Shown here in pieces: positions 8,012-16,160 of a stretch of 38,730 nucleotides of DNA; the first letter of the stretch is position 1; the number at the start of each line of letters is the position of its first letter. The stretch covers positions 1-38,730 of the forward strand of contig CAMJUL010000036.1 in assembly GCA_946408995.1 (NCBI GenBank), in the 5' to 3' direction. The notes beneath the pieces were generated by a model that ran no database searches, had not been told where the DNA came from, and saw only the letters and a program-made list of their open reading frames with translations. Both the position numbers and the translations under genes were made by a program. The stretch comes from an uncultured Clostridia bacterium (GTDB lineage Bacteria > Bacillota > Clostridia > Christensenellales > Aristaeellaceae).

Positions 8012-8027
8012 AAAGGGGGCTCCCTTT
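8012..8027 (+). repeat. Third small hairpin of the intergenic array
   Basis: AAAGGG pairs with CCCTTT around GGCT, directly abutting the second hairpin and ending about 12 bases before the ribosome binding site of the lyase gene. In the alternative, CTTTCCAAAGGGGG can fold back on the second hairpin, so the array could switch between conformations. Confidence 0.3.
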
Positions 8028-8048
8028 AGAAACGCACAGGAGGACAGT

Positions 8049-10079
8049 ATGAGCTGGGTTGATACGATCCTGGAGGTGACAAACCTGAACCATCCCGCCC
8101 TCGGGGAGGCACGCGCCCTCCTGGAGCAGGGCCGGCGGGAAGAGAGCGCCCGGGCGGTGATCGACCATTTCCGCCAAAGGGAAAAACCCCGCTACCTTTT
8201 TTCGGCCGGGGATCTGCGCGCGTCGGCATGCGAGGGCATCATCGAGGACGCGGAAGAAGTGATGCGCCATACCCTCTACGGGCACACCTTCCCCGGGGAG
8301 GTGGACTGGAAATTCAATCCGACCACCGATGCAGCCCACGACAACGAATGGTCCTGGAGCCTGTACCGGTTCATCTTCTGGCAGCCTCTGGCCCGGGCCT
8401 ACGCCAAGACCGGGGACGAAAAATACCCCCGGGAGGCCCTTGGACTGCTCCGTTCCTTCCTTGAAGCCTGGCCCCTGGAGGAGATGCTTGCGGATGAGGA
8501 GGCCTATATCCGCGCCCACGTGTATCCCAGCTATCCCTGGCGGCACATCGAAACGGCCATGCGGCTGTATACGGCCTTTCTGCCCTGCCTGACGATCTTT
8601 CGGGAAAGCGCCGCCTTTGACGGGGAGGGCTGGGCCCTGTACCTTCGGGCGGTGCGCATCCACGCGGATTACCTGACCACCCATTACACCAACCACGAGA
8701 AAAGCTCCAACTGGCTGACCATGGAATCCGGCGCCCTTCTGCAGACGGCCGTGATGTTCCCGGAACTCAAAGGCGCGGACGAATGGATGAAACGGGGCTA
8801 TCAAAGGGTCATGCACGAATTGCGCTATTCCTTTGACAACGATGGCGTGCACATGGAGCGCACCACGGTCTACCACATGGTGGCGGCCATCAGCTATTTC
8901 CAGTCGGTCAGGCTGTGCGAGATCAACCAGATCCCCGTGCCGCCCTACGCCGCGCCCACCCTGGAGAGGGCCTGCGAATTTGTCCTTCGGCAGATCAAGC
9001 CGGATTTTTCCACCCCCATGATCGGGGACGCGGACCGGAACGACCTGCTTGCCCGCCGGTCGGACACCTCGGTCTACGAGGGGATGAACCTTTCCATGGA
9101 CCCCTGGGACCTGAACGAGATGCGGGCCTGGTTCAGGCAGATGGCCGCCTGGCGGGGCCGGGGGGATTTCCTGTGGGCCGCCACCGGAGGCCGGGAAGGG
9201 CATCCGCCGGTGGAGCGCTGCTTTTCCATGAAGGAGAGCGGCGTCCACATCATGCGCACCGGCTGGGGCCGGGACGATTCCTACATGCACATCCACGGCG
9301 CGCAATTGGAGCGGGGGGAGAAGAGCACCCACAGCCACAACGACACCGGGCATTTTGAACTGATGATCCGGGGGGAGGACATCCTGATCGACGGGGGAAG
9401 GTTCATCTACAACCAGTCGATCTGGAAAAACTGGCGGCACTACTTCACCGGCGCCCTGGCGCACAACACCCTCTACTGCGACGACAGGACCATGGGCGAG
9501 GTGCCCGGGGTCAGCCGGGTGCGGGGGGTGAGGATGTTCCTGCACCGGTTCGAGGAGCGGGAGGACTGCGCGGTCATCGACATCAGCCACAACGGCTATG
9601 TCTTTACCGACGATCCGGTCTACCACCGCCGGGTGGCGGTGCGGGCCGAAAAGGACATTTACATCCTGGACGACCGGGTGACGGGCCTCGGGCTTGAGGA
9701 CCACGATTTCCGCCTGACCTTCAACTTTGCCCCGGGCAGGCTGGAAGCGGCGGAGGGCCTGAAAAGGATCTACGAGACGCCCCTCCACAGGCGGTACGCC
9801 CTCCTTTCCGTCTGCGACAGGGAGATGGAGGGGCAGATGCTGGAGGGCAGCGAGGACCCCATCGGCGGCTGGATCAGCTACGGCTACAGCCTGCGCGTCC
9901 CCGCCCCCCAATGGACCCTGAAGCGCTTTGGGAAGGCGCCCTTCAGGTGCGTGACGGTGATCGCCCCCGAAAGCGTCCGGACCCGGGTGGAGCTTTCGGG
10001 CGAGACGGCCAGGGTCTTTCTTTCGGGGTCCATCACAAGCGAATTTGAACTGAACGGGGATACGGTGCTCAGACGATAG
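8049..10079 (+). CDS. Heparinase II/III-family polysaccharide/oligosaccharide lyase, cytoplasmic
   Basis: A 676-residue protein with the two-part architecture of heparinase II/III and oligo-alginate lyases: an N-terminal alpha/alpha toroid (with HEKSSNW at 216-222 and DGVHMERTTVYH at 265-276, carrying candidate catalytic Tyr275 and His276) and a C-terminal beta-sandwich beginning near STHSHNDTGHFEL (426-438). These enzymes cleave uronate-containing chains by beta-elimination, leaving a 4,5-unsaturated uronate. No signal peptide is present, so it should act in the cytoplasm on imported oligosaccharides. AGGAGG precedes the start. Exact polysaccharide family and substrate cannot be set by eye. 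Confidence 0.85.
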   Translation: MSWVDTILEVTNLNHPALGEARALLEQGRREESARAVIDHFRQREKPRYLFSAGDLRASACEGIIEDAEEVMRHTLYGHTFPGEVDWKFNPTTDAAHDNEWSWSLYRFIFWQPLARAYAKTGDEKYPREALGLLRSFLEAWPLEEMLADEEAYIRAHVYPSYPWRHIETAMRLYTAFLPCLTIFRESAAFDGEGWALYLRAVRIHADYLTTHYTNHEKSSNWLTMESGALLQTAVMFPELKGADEWMKRGYQRVMHELRYSFDNDGVHMERTTVYHMVAAISYFQSVRLCEINQIPVPPYAAPTLERACEFVLRQIKPDFSTPMIGDADRNDLLARRSDTSVYEGMNLSMDPWDLNEMRAWFRQMAAWRGRGDFLWAATGGREGHPPVERCFSMKESGVHIMRTGWGRDDSYMHIHGAQLERGEKSTHSHNDTGHFELMIRGEDILIDGGRFIYNQSIWKNWRHYFTGALAHNTLYCDDRTMGEVPGVSRVRGVRMFLHRFEEREDCAVIDISHNGYVFTDDPVYHRRVAVRAEKDIYILDDRVTGLGLEDHDFRLTFNFAPGRLEAAEGLKRIYETPLHRRYALLSVCDREMEGQMLEGSEDPIGGWISYGYSLRVPAPQWTLKRFGKAPFRCVTVIAPESVRTRVELSGETARVFLSGSITSEFELNGDTVLRR

Positions 10080-10113
10080 AGTGCCGGGGAACGACGGAAA
10101 GGAGCCTGTCCAT

Positions 10114-10881
10114 ATGAAGATCGGTTTTTGCGCCAAGCCGGAAAGGCTTGAGGAGATCAGGGACGCGGGATTTGATTACATCGAGCTGCCGGTCAATTAC
10201 GTGGCCGCCCTGAGCGGGGAGGAATTTGACCGTCTGGCGGAAAAGGTGCGCGAAGGCGCCCTGCCCTGCCCGGCCTTCAACCTTTTGTTCCCGGGCACGA
10301 TGAAGCTGCTGGACGGAAGCTGCACGGAGCAGGAGATCCGGGACTACCTGGACGGCGCTCTTAAGCGGGTCAGCGCCCTGGGGGGACGCGTGGTGGTCTT
10401 TGGCAGCGGCAAAAGCCGCGCAAGGCCGGAGGGCATGGGCTATGACGAGGCCTTCCGGGCCCTTGCGCGGGTGTGCGTGCTCTGCGGGGAGGCGGCGGAG
10501 AAATACGGCCTCACCGTGGTCATCGAACCGCTGAACCGCGGGGAATGCAACATGATCAACTCGGTGGCCGAGGGCGCCTGTCTGCGGGCGGCGGCGAACC
10601 ACCCGAGGGTGCAGCTGCTGGCGGACTACTACCACATCGCCATGGAAGGGGAACCCCCGGCGGACCTTGCAAGGCTCGGCGGCATCGCCCACTGCCACAT
10701 CGCCGCTTTGGCAGGACGCCGGATCCCCCTGGAGGCGGAGGAGGGCTTCAGGACGCTGTTCTCCGCAATGAAAAAAACCGGCTACGAGGGGCTTTTGAGC
10801 GTGGAGGGCAAGTGCGAGAATCTGAAAAACGAGGGCCCGGAGGCCCTCAGGCTGCTCCGCCGCCTGTGGGCGGAAAGCTGA
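10114..10881 (+). CDS. Sugar phosphate isomerase/epimerase, TIM barrel (xylose-isomerase-like)
   Basis: A 255-residue protein of the AP-endonuclease-2/xylose isomerase-like superfamily: MKIGFCAKPERLEEIRDAGFDYIELP opens the barrel, GGRVVVFGSGKSR and VVIEPLNR (metal-binding Glu) follow, then LLADYYHIAMEG, HCHIA and LLSVEGK. The spacing of the Glu, Asp-x-x-His and His residues fits a divalent-metal isomerase or epimerase. Start at 10114 has an AAAGGAG site 9 bases upstream. Candidate roles are a hydroxypyruvate-isomerase-type step or C-3 epimerisation of a ketose or keto-glycoside. Its place between lyase and permease genes makes a role in the same pathway very likely. Confidence 0.85.
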   Translation: MKIGFCAKPERLEEIRDAGFDYIELPVNYVAALSGEEFDRLAEKVREGALPCPAFNLLFPGTMKLLDGSCTEQEIRDYLDGALKRVSALGGRVVVFGSGKSRARPEGMGYDEAFRALARVCVLCGEAAEKYGLTVVIEPLNRGECNMINSVAEGACLRAAANHPRVQLLADYYHIAMEGEPPADLARLGGIAHCHIAALAGRRIPLEAEEGFRTLFSAMKKTGYEGLLSVEGKCENLKNEGPEALRLLRRLWAES

Positions 10882-10928
10882 ACGCACGGGCATGGCCCGG
10901 CACAGATTTCTGAAGGAGGCGTCCGCGC

Positions 10929-11900
10929 ATGAGCATCTCCGCTGAAAAAAGAGCCCCGGTTCCGGCTGCGCAGGCCCGCAGAAAGCCCTTTGGCGCACGT
11001 TTCAAAAGGGATCTCAGGAAGAACTGGAAGCTGTATCTTCTGTTTCTGCCGATCCTTTGCTATTTTCTGGTGTTCAAGTACGGCCCCATGGCCGGGCTTG
11101 TGATCTCCTTCCAGAATTTCAAGCCCGCCAAGGGCATCGGCGGGTCCGCCTGGGTGGGGATGAAGCATTTTCAGGATTTTTTCCGGGATCCCTACTTCCG
11201 GCGGCTGATCGTCAACACCTTCCGGATCGCCCTGTCCACCCTGGTGTTTTCCTTCCCGTCGGCCATCGTGCTGGCGCTGCTCATCAACGAGCTGCGCAGC
11301 AAAAAGACCAGCCGGGTGGTGCAGACCATCAGCTATGTGCCCCATTTCATCTCCACGGTGGTGCTGTGCGGCATCATCCGGGACCTGGTCAGCCGCACGG
11401 GGGGCGTCACGATGCTTTTGCATCAGCTCTTTGGCATGCCGGTGACCAACATGCTCTACGAGCCGGGATATTTCGTGCCCATCTACATCGTATCGGACAT
11501 CTGGACCAACATCGGCTGGAATTCCATCGTCTACCTGTCGGCCCTGACGGCCATTGATCAGGAACTGTACGAGGCCGCCAAGGTGGACGGGGCCAACAAA
11601 TGGCACCAGATCATCCACGTGACCATTCCCTGCCTTGTGCCCACCATCGTGATCATGTTCATCCTGAAGGTGGGCAAGATGTTTGACGTGGGATATGAGA
11701 AGATCATGCTCCTCTACACCCCCCTGACCTATGAGACCGCGGACGTCATCAATACCTACGTCTACCGCCGGGGCTTTGCCGAGAACGTCAATTACAGCTA
11801 TTCCACGGCGGTGGGGTTCTTCAATTCCGTGGTCTGCTTCACCCTGGTCTTTGTCACCAACAAGCTCAGCCGGCGTCTGAGCGGCAGCAGTCTGTGGTAA
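10929..11900 (+). CDS. ABC sugar transporter permease (LplB/YteP-like)
   Basis: A 323-residue inner-membrane permease with a basic N-terminus and about six hydrophobic segments. The conserved cytoplasmic loop that contacts the ATPase is present: EAAKVDGANKWHQIIHVTIP. The FKYGPMAGLVISFQNFKPAKGI segment is characteristic of the LplB group. It follows an AAGGAGG site and lies 12 bases before the second permease. No ATPase gene is found in the operon, as is common for CUT1 sugar systems that share an MsmX/MsmK-type ATPase encoded elsewhere. Confidence 0.92.
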   Translation: MSISAEKRAPVPAAQARRKPFGARFKRDLRKNWKLYLLFLPILCYFLVFKYGPMAGLVISFQNFKPAKGIGGSAWVGMKHFQDFFRDPYFRRLIVNTFRIALSTLVFSFPSAIVLALLINELRSKKTSRVVQTISYVPHFISTVVLCGIIRDLVSRTGGVTMLLHQLFGMPVTNMLYEPGYFVPIYIVSDIWTNIGWNSIVYLSALTAIDQELYEAAKVDGANKWHQIIHVTIPCLVPTIVIMFILKVGKMFDVGYEKIMLLYTPLTYETADVINTYVYRRGFAENVNYSYSTAVGFFNSVVCFTLVFVTNKLSRRLSGSSLW

Positions 11901-11912
11901 GGAGGCGGGAAA

Positions 11913-12785
11913 ATGAAAAAGAACAAAGGCCCCGCGATCCGCATCCCCCTGGGGGAGAGGATCTTCTACGCTGCGGACAACGTGCTGATGGTGATTTTGT
12001 GCGTGTGCATCCTGGTGCCGCTCCTGCACGTCCTTGCGGGCTCCTTCAGCGACGGGACCGCGTACATGACCCATTCCGGCCTGCTGCTCTGGCCCCTCAA
12101 GCCCACCACGGCGGCCTATGCCTCGGTGCTGGGGAACAAGGACATCTGGACCGGATACGGCAACACGCTGTTCATCGTCGTGGTCGGAACGGGCCTGGAC
12201 ATGCTGTTCACCCTGGTGGCCGCCTATGTGCTCAGCCGCAGGGAATACATGCTGAAAAAGCTCTTTAACCTGCTGGTGGTGTTCAGCATGTACTTTTCCG
12301 GCGGCATGATCCCCTTCTTCCTGGTGGTCAAGGAGGTGGGCCTGTACAAATCCACCTGGGCCCTGATCATCCCCTCCCTGGTGAACGTGTTCAACCTGGT
12401 CATCCTGCGCACAGCGATGCTGGGGGTGCCAGACAGCCTGGAGGAAAGCGCCCAGCTGGACGGCGCCGGGCATCTGACCATCCTGTTCCGCATCATCTTC
12501 CCCCTGGTGCTGCCCTCCTTCGCCGTGGTCAGCTTGTATTACGCGGTCTCCCACTGGAACAGCTGGTTCAACGCCATGCTGTTCATCAAGGAGCGGAGCA
12601 AGTATCCCCTGCAGCTGATCCTTCGGGAGATCCTGATCCTGTCGGACACGGACGAGGGCATGATGATGAGCGAGACCATTCAGTTTGCCACCATCGTGGT
12701 GGCCACGGTCCCGATCCTGTGCGCCTATCCCTTTATCCAAAGGTACTTTGTCAAAGGCGTGATGGTCGGCGCGGTCAAGGGCTGA
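11913..12785 (+). CDS. ABC sugar transporter permease (LplC/YtcP-like)
   Basis: A 290-residue permease with about six transmembrane segments and an EAA-type loop (EESAQLDGAGHLTILFRIIFP). The LHVLAGSFSD start and YFVKGVMVGAVKG C-terminus are characteristic of the YtcP/LplC group, which pairs with LplB-like permeases and unusually large binding proteins. It starts behind AAGGAGG, 12 bases after its partner, and completes the importer with the binding protein at 6312. Confidence 0.92.
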   Translation: MKKNKGPAIRIPLGERIFYAADNVLMVILCVCILVPLLHVLAGSFSDGTAYMTHSGLLLWPLKPTTAAYASVLGNKDIWTGYGNTLFIVVVGTGLDMLFTLVAAYVLSRREYMLKKLFNLLVVFSMYFSGGMIPFFLVVKEVGLYKSTWALIIPSLVNVFNLVILRTAMLGVPDSLEESAQLDGAGHLTILFRIIFPLVLPSFAVVSLYYAVSHWNSWFNAMLFIKERSKYPLQLILREILILSDTDEGMMMSETIQFATIVVATVPILCAYPFIQRYFVKGVMVGAVKG

Positions 12786-12810
12786 CCGGTCACAATGGAA
12801 GGAGAAGCTT

Positions 12811-13812
12811 ATGAGAGTTCCCTATGAGACGATGCGGGCGGAATTCGAACGGGTTTTGCACAAATACGGCATCACCGGGGAGCGGGCCGCCCTCAGCGCC
12901 CGGCTGTTCGCCGACGCCAGCCGGGACGGCATTTACACCCACGGGCTCAACCGGTTCCCGAAGTTCATCAAAAGCGTGGCAAACGGCTCGGTGGACGTAA
13001 ATGCCGAGGCCGAATTGGAATGCGCCCTGGGCCTGCTGGAAAGGTGGGACGGCCACAGGGGCTGCGGCAACCTGAACGCCTGGCGCTGCATGGAAAGGGC
13101 CATCGCCCTGAGCAAGGCCAACACCATCGGCGTCGTGGCCCTGAGGAACACCAATCACTGGATGCGGCCGGGCAACTACGGCCTTCAGGCGGTGGAGGCG
13201 GGCTGCATCGGCATTCTGTGGACCAACACCGTCCCCAACATGCCCCCCTGGGGCGGCAGGGACGCCCGTCTTGGCAACAACCCGGTGGTCGTCGCCGTGC
13301 CCAACGGGGAGGAAGCGCCGGTGCTTTTGGACGTGGCCATGTCCATGTTCTCCTACGGCAAACTGGAAAGCTATGCCCGGCAGGGGAAGCTTCTGCCGGT
13401 GGACGGCGGGTTTGGCCCGGACCAGAAGCTGACCAAGGACGCCGGGAAGATCCTGGAGACCCATCAGGCGCTGCCCATCGGCTACTGGAAGGGCAGCGGG
13501 CTTTCCCTGGTGCTGGACCTGGTGGCCTCCTGCCTCTCGGGCGGAAGGACGGCCTGTCAGGTGGGACAGCTGCCCACCGAGACGGAGCTGAGCCAGGTGT
13601 TTGTCGCGATCAGCCTTGAAAACCTGCCGGACCGGGAGACTTTCGCGGCCCGGGTCCGGGAGACCCTCGCGGACATGGTCACCTCCACGCCCGTGGAGGA
13701 GGGCAGGGCGGTCTATTATCCGGGCTATAACATGATGCGCACCCGCAGGGAGAATCTGGAAAAGGGCGTTCCCGTGGAGGAGAGCGTCTGGGAAGCGGTC
13801 CGGAAGCTGTGA
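12811..13812 (+). CDS. dlgD: 2,3-diketo-L-gulonate reductase-like dehydrogenase (YiaK/DlgD, LDH2/MDH2 family)
   Basis: A 333-residue protein of the malate/L-lactate dehydrogenase type 2 family. It shares long stretches of pattern with E. coli YiaK (DlgD) as I remember it: YTHGLNRFPKFI, VALRNTNHWMRPGNYG, MPPWGG, SMFSYGKLE, LPVDGGF, LPIGYWKGSGLSLVLD, and the closing VEESVWE. In E. coli the enzyme reduces 2,3-diketo-L-gulonate to 3-keto-L-gulonate with NADH. The rest of the yia/sgb pathway is absent here, so the physiological substrate may be a related 2,3-diketo or 2-keto uronate arising from the lyase product. GGAGA precedes the ATG. Confidence 0.8.
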   Translation: MRVPYETMRAEFERVLHKYGITGERAALSARLFADASRDGIYTHGLNRFPKFIKSVANGSVDVNAEAELECALGLLERWDGHRGCGNLNAWRCMERAIALSKANTIGVVALRNTNHWMRPGNYGLQAVEAGCIGILWTNTVPNMPPWGGRDARLGNNPVVVAVPNGEEAPVLLDVAMSMFSYGKLESYARQGKLLPVDGGFGPDQKLTKDAGKILETHQALPIGYWKGSGLSLVLDLVASCLSGGRTACQVGQLPTETELSQVFVAISLENLPDRETFAARVRETLADMVTSTPVEEGRAVYYPGYNMMRTRRENLEKGVPVEESVWEAVRKL

Positions 13813-13845
13813 CCCGGAGCCTGGAGAAGGCGGGAGGAATGCAAC

Positions 13846-14610
13846 ATGAAATGGATCCCCGGGGCGGTGTCCGCCACCTTTAAAAAAATGCCCATGAACG
13901 CGGACGAGATCCTTTCCCTGATGGCCTCCTGCGGCCTTGAGGCCGTGGAATGGTCGGAGAACGCCCACGTGTTCCCCGACGACCCGGAAGGGGCCGGGGC
14001 CCTGCGGGAGAAGACGGAGAAGGCGGGCCTTCGGGTGGCCGCCTACGGAAGCTATTTCCGTTTGGGGGAGAACGCGGACCCCGCCGCCGCCTTCCGCTCA
14101 AGCCTGCGGTCCGCCGTGGCCCTGGGCGCCCCCCTCATCCGCGTTTGGGCGGGCACAAAGCCCTCCTGTGAGGTGGGAGAGGCGGAATTGAAAGCGCTTT
14201 GCCGCGAGGCGGCCCTGATCGGGGAGATGGCCGGAGAGGCGGGGATCAGGGTGGCCTTCGAATGGCACAAAAACACCCTGACCGACACGAACGCTTCGGC
14301 GCAAAGGCTTTTGAAGGAGGCCGGCTGCGGCAACCTGTACTGCCTCTGGCAGCCCACGGCGGCCCTCACCCCCCGGGAAAGGACCGAGGGCATCCGTCTG
14401 ATGGGGGACAGGATATTGAATTTCCATGTGTATTCCTGGCCGGACGGCAAGCGCGGCCCCCTGAACGCGGCGGAATGGCAGTATTATTTCGACGCGGCGG
14501 CAGACCTTTCCGGGGAGCGCTGCGCCCTGCTGGAGTTCGTGCGGGACGATTCCCCGGAGCAGTTCAAATCGGACGCGGCGGTGCTGCGGTCCCTGACAGA
14601 GAGGATGTGA
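13846..14610 (+). CDS. Second sugar phosphate isomerase/epimerase-like TIM-barrel protein
   Basis: A 254-residue protein of the xylose-isomerase-like TIM-barrel superfamily: FKKMPMNADEILSLMASCGLEAVEWSE at the start, PLIRVWAG (residues ~100), VAFEWHKNTLTD (Glu for metal binding), LYCLWQPTA, LNFHVYSW and ALLEFVRDD. The canonical Asp-x-x-His segment is altered (WQPT), so it may be a binding or non-isomerase member. It differs strongly from the protein at 10114, so the two are not a recent duplication. Starts behind GGGAGG and lies 4 bases before the next gene. Confidence 0.78.
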   Translation: MKWIPGAVSATFKKMPMNADEILSLMASCGLEAVEWSENAHVFPDDPEGAGALREKTEKAGLRVAAYGSYFRLGENADPAAAFRSSLRSAVALGAPLIRVWAGTKPSCEVGEAELKALCREAALIGEMAGEAGIRVAFEWHKNTLTDTNASAQRLLKEAGCGNLYCLWQPTAALTPRERTEGIRLMGDRILNFHVYSWPDGKRGPLNAAEWQYYFDAAADLSGERCALLEFVRDDSPEQFKSDAAVLRSLTERM

Positions 14611-14614
14611 GCCC

Positions 14615-15859
14615 ATGGCGGACCTGTACGTCAAATCCCTGGAGATGATCAATCCCTTCGTGGTGGCCTCCTCGCCGGCCACCCAGGGGGCCAAAAACGT
14701 TTTAAAGAGCGCCAAAATGCGCCCCGGCGCCATCACCATGCGCAACTTCGGCCACGGCAGCGGCGGCGGGGGCTATTTTTATCCCGGCGCCCAGGCCGCG
14801 TACCGGGGGGAGCCCTGTTACCATTCCCACGCGGTGGGAAGGCAGGTGCCGGACACGGTTTCCACTTTGGAGGAATACTGCGAGGAAGTGAAAAAAGCCC
14901 GGCAGGCCCTGGACAGCGACATCAAACTGTGGGTCAGCGTGGGGCATTACAGCGACATCGTCAAGGGCGGGGACTGGGAAAAGGACTGGGTCCGCCAGGC
15001 GAAGGAACTGTCCCTGGCCGGGGCGGACGCCCTGGAACTGCATTTCAACACCCCGGGCATCGCGGTGGCCAAGGACCGGATCTTTGACTATTACGAATTG
15101 GTGCGCCACTGCACCGCCCTGATCCGCAAGGCCGCGCCCGGGAACGTGAAGGTGATGGTGAAGCTGGCGGTGGAGAGCTGCGACGTACTGACCTCCATGC
15201 GCGTGGCCCAGGCGGCCGGCGCGGACGCGGTGGGCCCTACCGCCCGCTGGAAGGCCTTCTGCATGGACCTGGACTGGCGGCGCACCCAGCCCCGGCCGGG
15301 CGCGGGGTACGGCGGCACCCAGGCGAACCCCATCGTCTGCTACGCGGTGGCGGAGGGCCGCAGCAACGGCATCACCCTGCCCATGTACGCCGGCGGCGGC
15401 GTGTTCTCCTTCGACCAGGCGGCCAGGTTCCTTCTGGCCGGCAGCGATTGCGTGCAGCTTGGCGCCCTGGCCTGCTCCGGCGGTACCCAGGCCTGCAAAA
15501 AACTGATTTCGGACCTTGAAAAATGGATGGATGAGGCCGGCTACCCCGATATGGACAGCCTGCGGGGGGACGCGCTGCAATTGTTCAACATGTCCCCGGA
15601 ATTTGCCAAAAAACGGCAGAACGCCCTGGGGGACGCCTACCAGGGGGCGCAGGTGGATGCGGACAAGTGCGTCGGCTGCGGAAAATGCCTGGACGTCTGC
15701 TGGCAGGAGGGCATTGAGATCCGGGACCGCAAGGCCCAAAAGACTGACAAATGCATCGGCTGCGGCTACTGCTTCCAGGTGTGCCCCACCGGCGCCCTGA
15801 AGGTGGACGCGGGCGCGATCCTTTCCGCGCCCTTCCGGAAGGGAGCGGAGGAGAAATAA
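14615..15859 (+). CDS. Dihydroorotate/dihydropyrimidine dehydrogenase-like flavoprotein with two 4Fe-4S motifs
   Basis: A 414-residue protein. The first ~320 residues form a dihydroorotate-dehydrogenase-type FMN barrel (start NPFVVASSPATQG, then MRNFGHGSGGG, ADALELHFNTPG, VKVMVKLAVES, the PMYAGGGVFSFDQAARFLLAGSDCVQLGA phosphate-binding end). The C-terminus is a bacterial ferredoxin domain with CVGCGKCLDVC and CIGCGYCFQVCPTGAL, each C-x2-C-x2-C-x3-C followed by a further Cys arrangement for two 4Fe-4S clusters. This resembles the PreA subunit of dihydropyrimidine dehydrogenase. No PreT-like partner is beside it. In this operon it probably reduces a C=C bond using ferredoxin-level electrons rather than acting in pyrimidine metabolism. 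Confidence 0.82.
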   Translation: MADLYVKSLEMINPFVVASSPATQGAKNVLKSAKMRPGAITMRNFGHGSGGGGYFYPGAQAAYRGEPCYHSHAVGRQVPDTVSTLEEYCEEVKKARQALDSDIKLWVSVGHYSDIVKGGDWEKDWVRQAKELSLAGADALELHFNTPGIAVAKDRIFDYYELVRHCTALIRKAAPGNVKVMVKLAVESCDVLTSMRVAQAAGADAVGPTARWKAFCMDLDWRRTQPRPGAGYGGTQANPIVCYAVAEGRSNGITLPMYAGGGVFSFDQAARFLLAGSDCVQLGALACSGGTQACKKLISDLEKWMDEAGYPDMDSLRGDALQLFNMSPEFAKKRQNALGDAYQGAQVDADKCVGCGKCLDVCWQEGIEIRDRKAQKTDKCIGCGYCFQVCPTGALKVDAGAILSAPFRKGAEEK

Positions 15860-15889
15860 ACGGCGGAAGACAGCCAACGGCCGGACGCG

Positions 15890-15966
15890 AAAAGGGCGGC
15901 GGCATGCGCAGGGAACCTGCGGGAAGGCTTTCCCGGGGGAACGCGCTTGTCCGCCGTCCTTTTTTG
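15890..15966 (+). terminator. Large branched terminator at the end of the catabolic operon
   Basis: A closing stem of 13 pairs joins 15890-15902 (AAAAGGGCGGCGG) to 15951-15963 (CCGCCGTCCTTTT, one G-U pair) and runs into a T6 tract. The enclosed 48 bases form at least two inner hairpins (GCAGG/CCTGC and GGGAA/TTCCC). It begins 30 bases after the operon's last stop. The T-run supports rho-independent termination; the branched interior is unusual. Confidence 0.65.
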
Positions 15967-16046
15967 TATGGCCGGGTGCGCGAACCTTCCGTAACGTACC
16001 GGCAATCCCGTGACGGATCACGCAATGATCGACTGTATAAAGGGAA

Positions 16047-16070
16047 GCGGCCGGCGAATTTGCCGGCCGC
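16047..16070 (-). terminator. Perfect 9-bp hairpin downstream of the hsdR remnant
   Basis: GCGGCCGGC pairs perfectly with GCCGGCCGC. Read on the minus strand it is followed by TTCCCTTTATA, a poor T-run, about 90 bases past the end of the hsdR fragment. It probably was the terminator of the type I restriction operon. The rest of 15,967-16,160 shows no gene. Confidence 0.45.
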
Positions 16071-16160
16071 TGAACAGATCCGTTTGTTCTGTCCGATCTC
16101 CGCGGCGATGGGTTTTGGACCGTTTCGGAGCCCTTCAAACACCGGGCCGCCGTCTTGCCT

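Noticed and set aside
6264-10136. A 1290-codon minus-strand open frame
   Set aside because: It is the shadow of the binding-protein and lyase genes; it has the Ala/Gly/Pro/Arg/His-rich makeup of GC-rich antisense frames and no domain.
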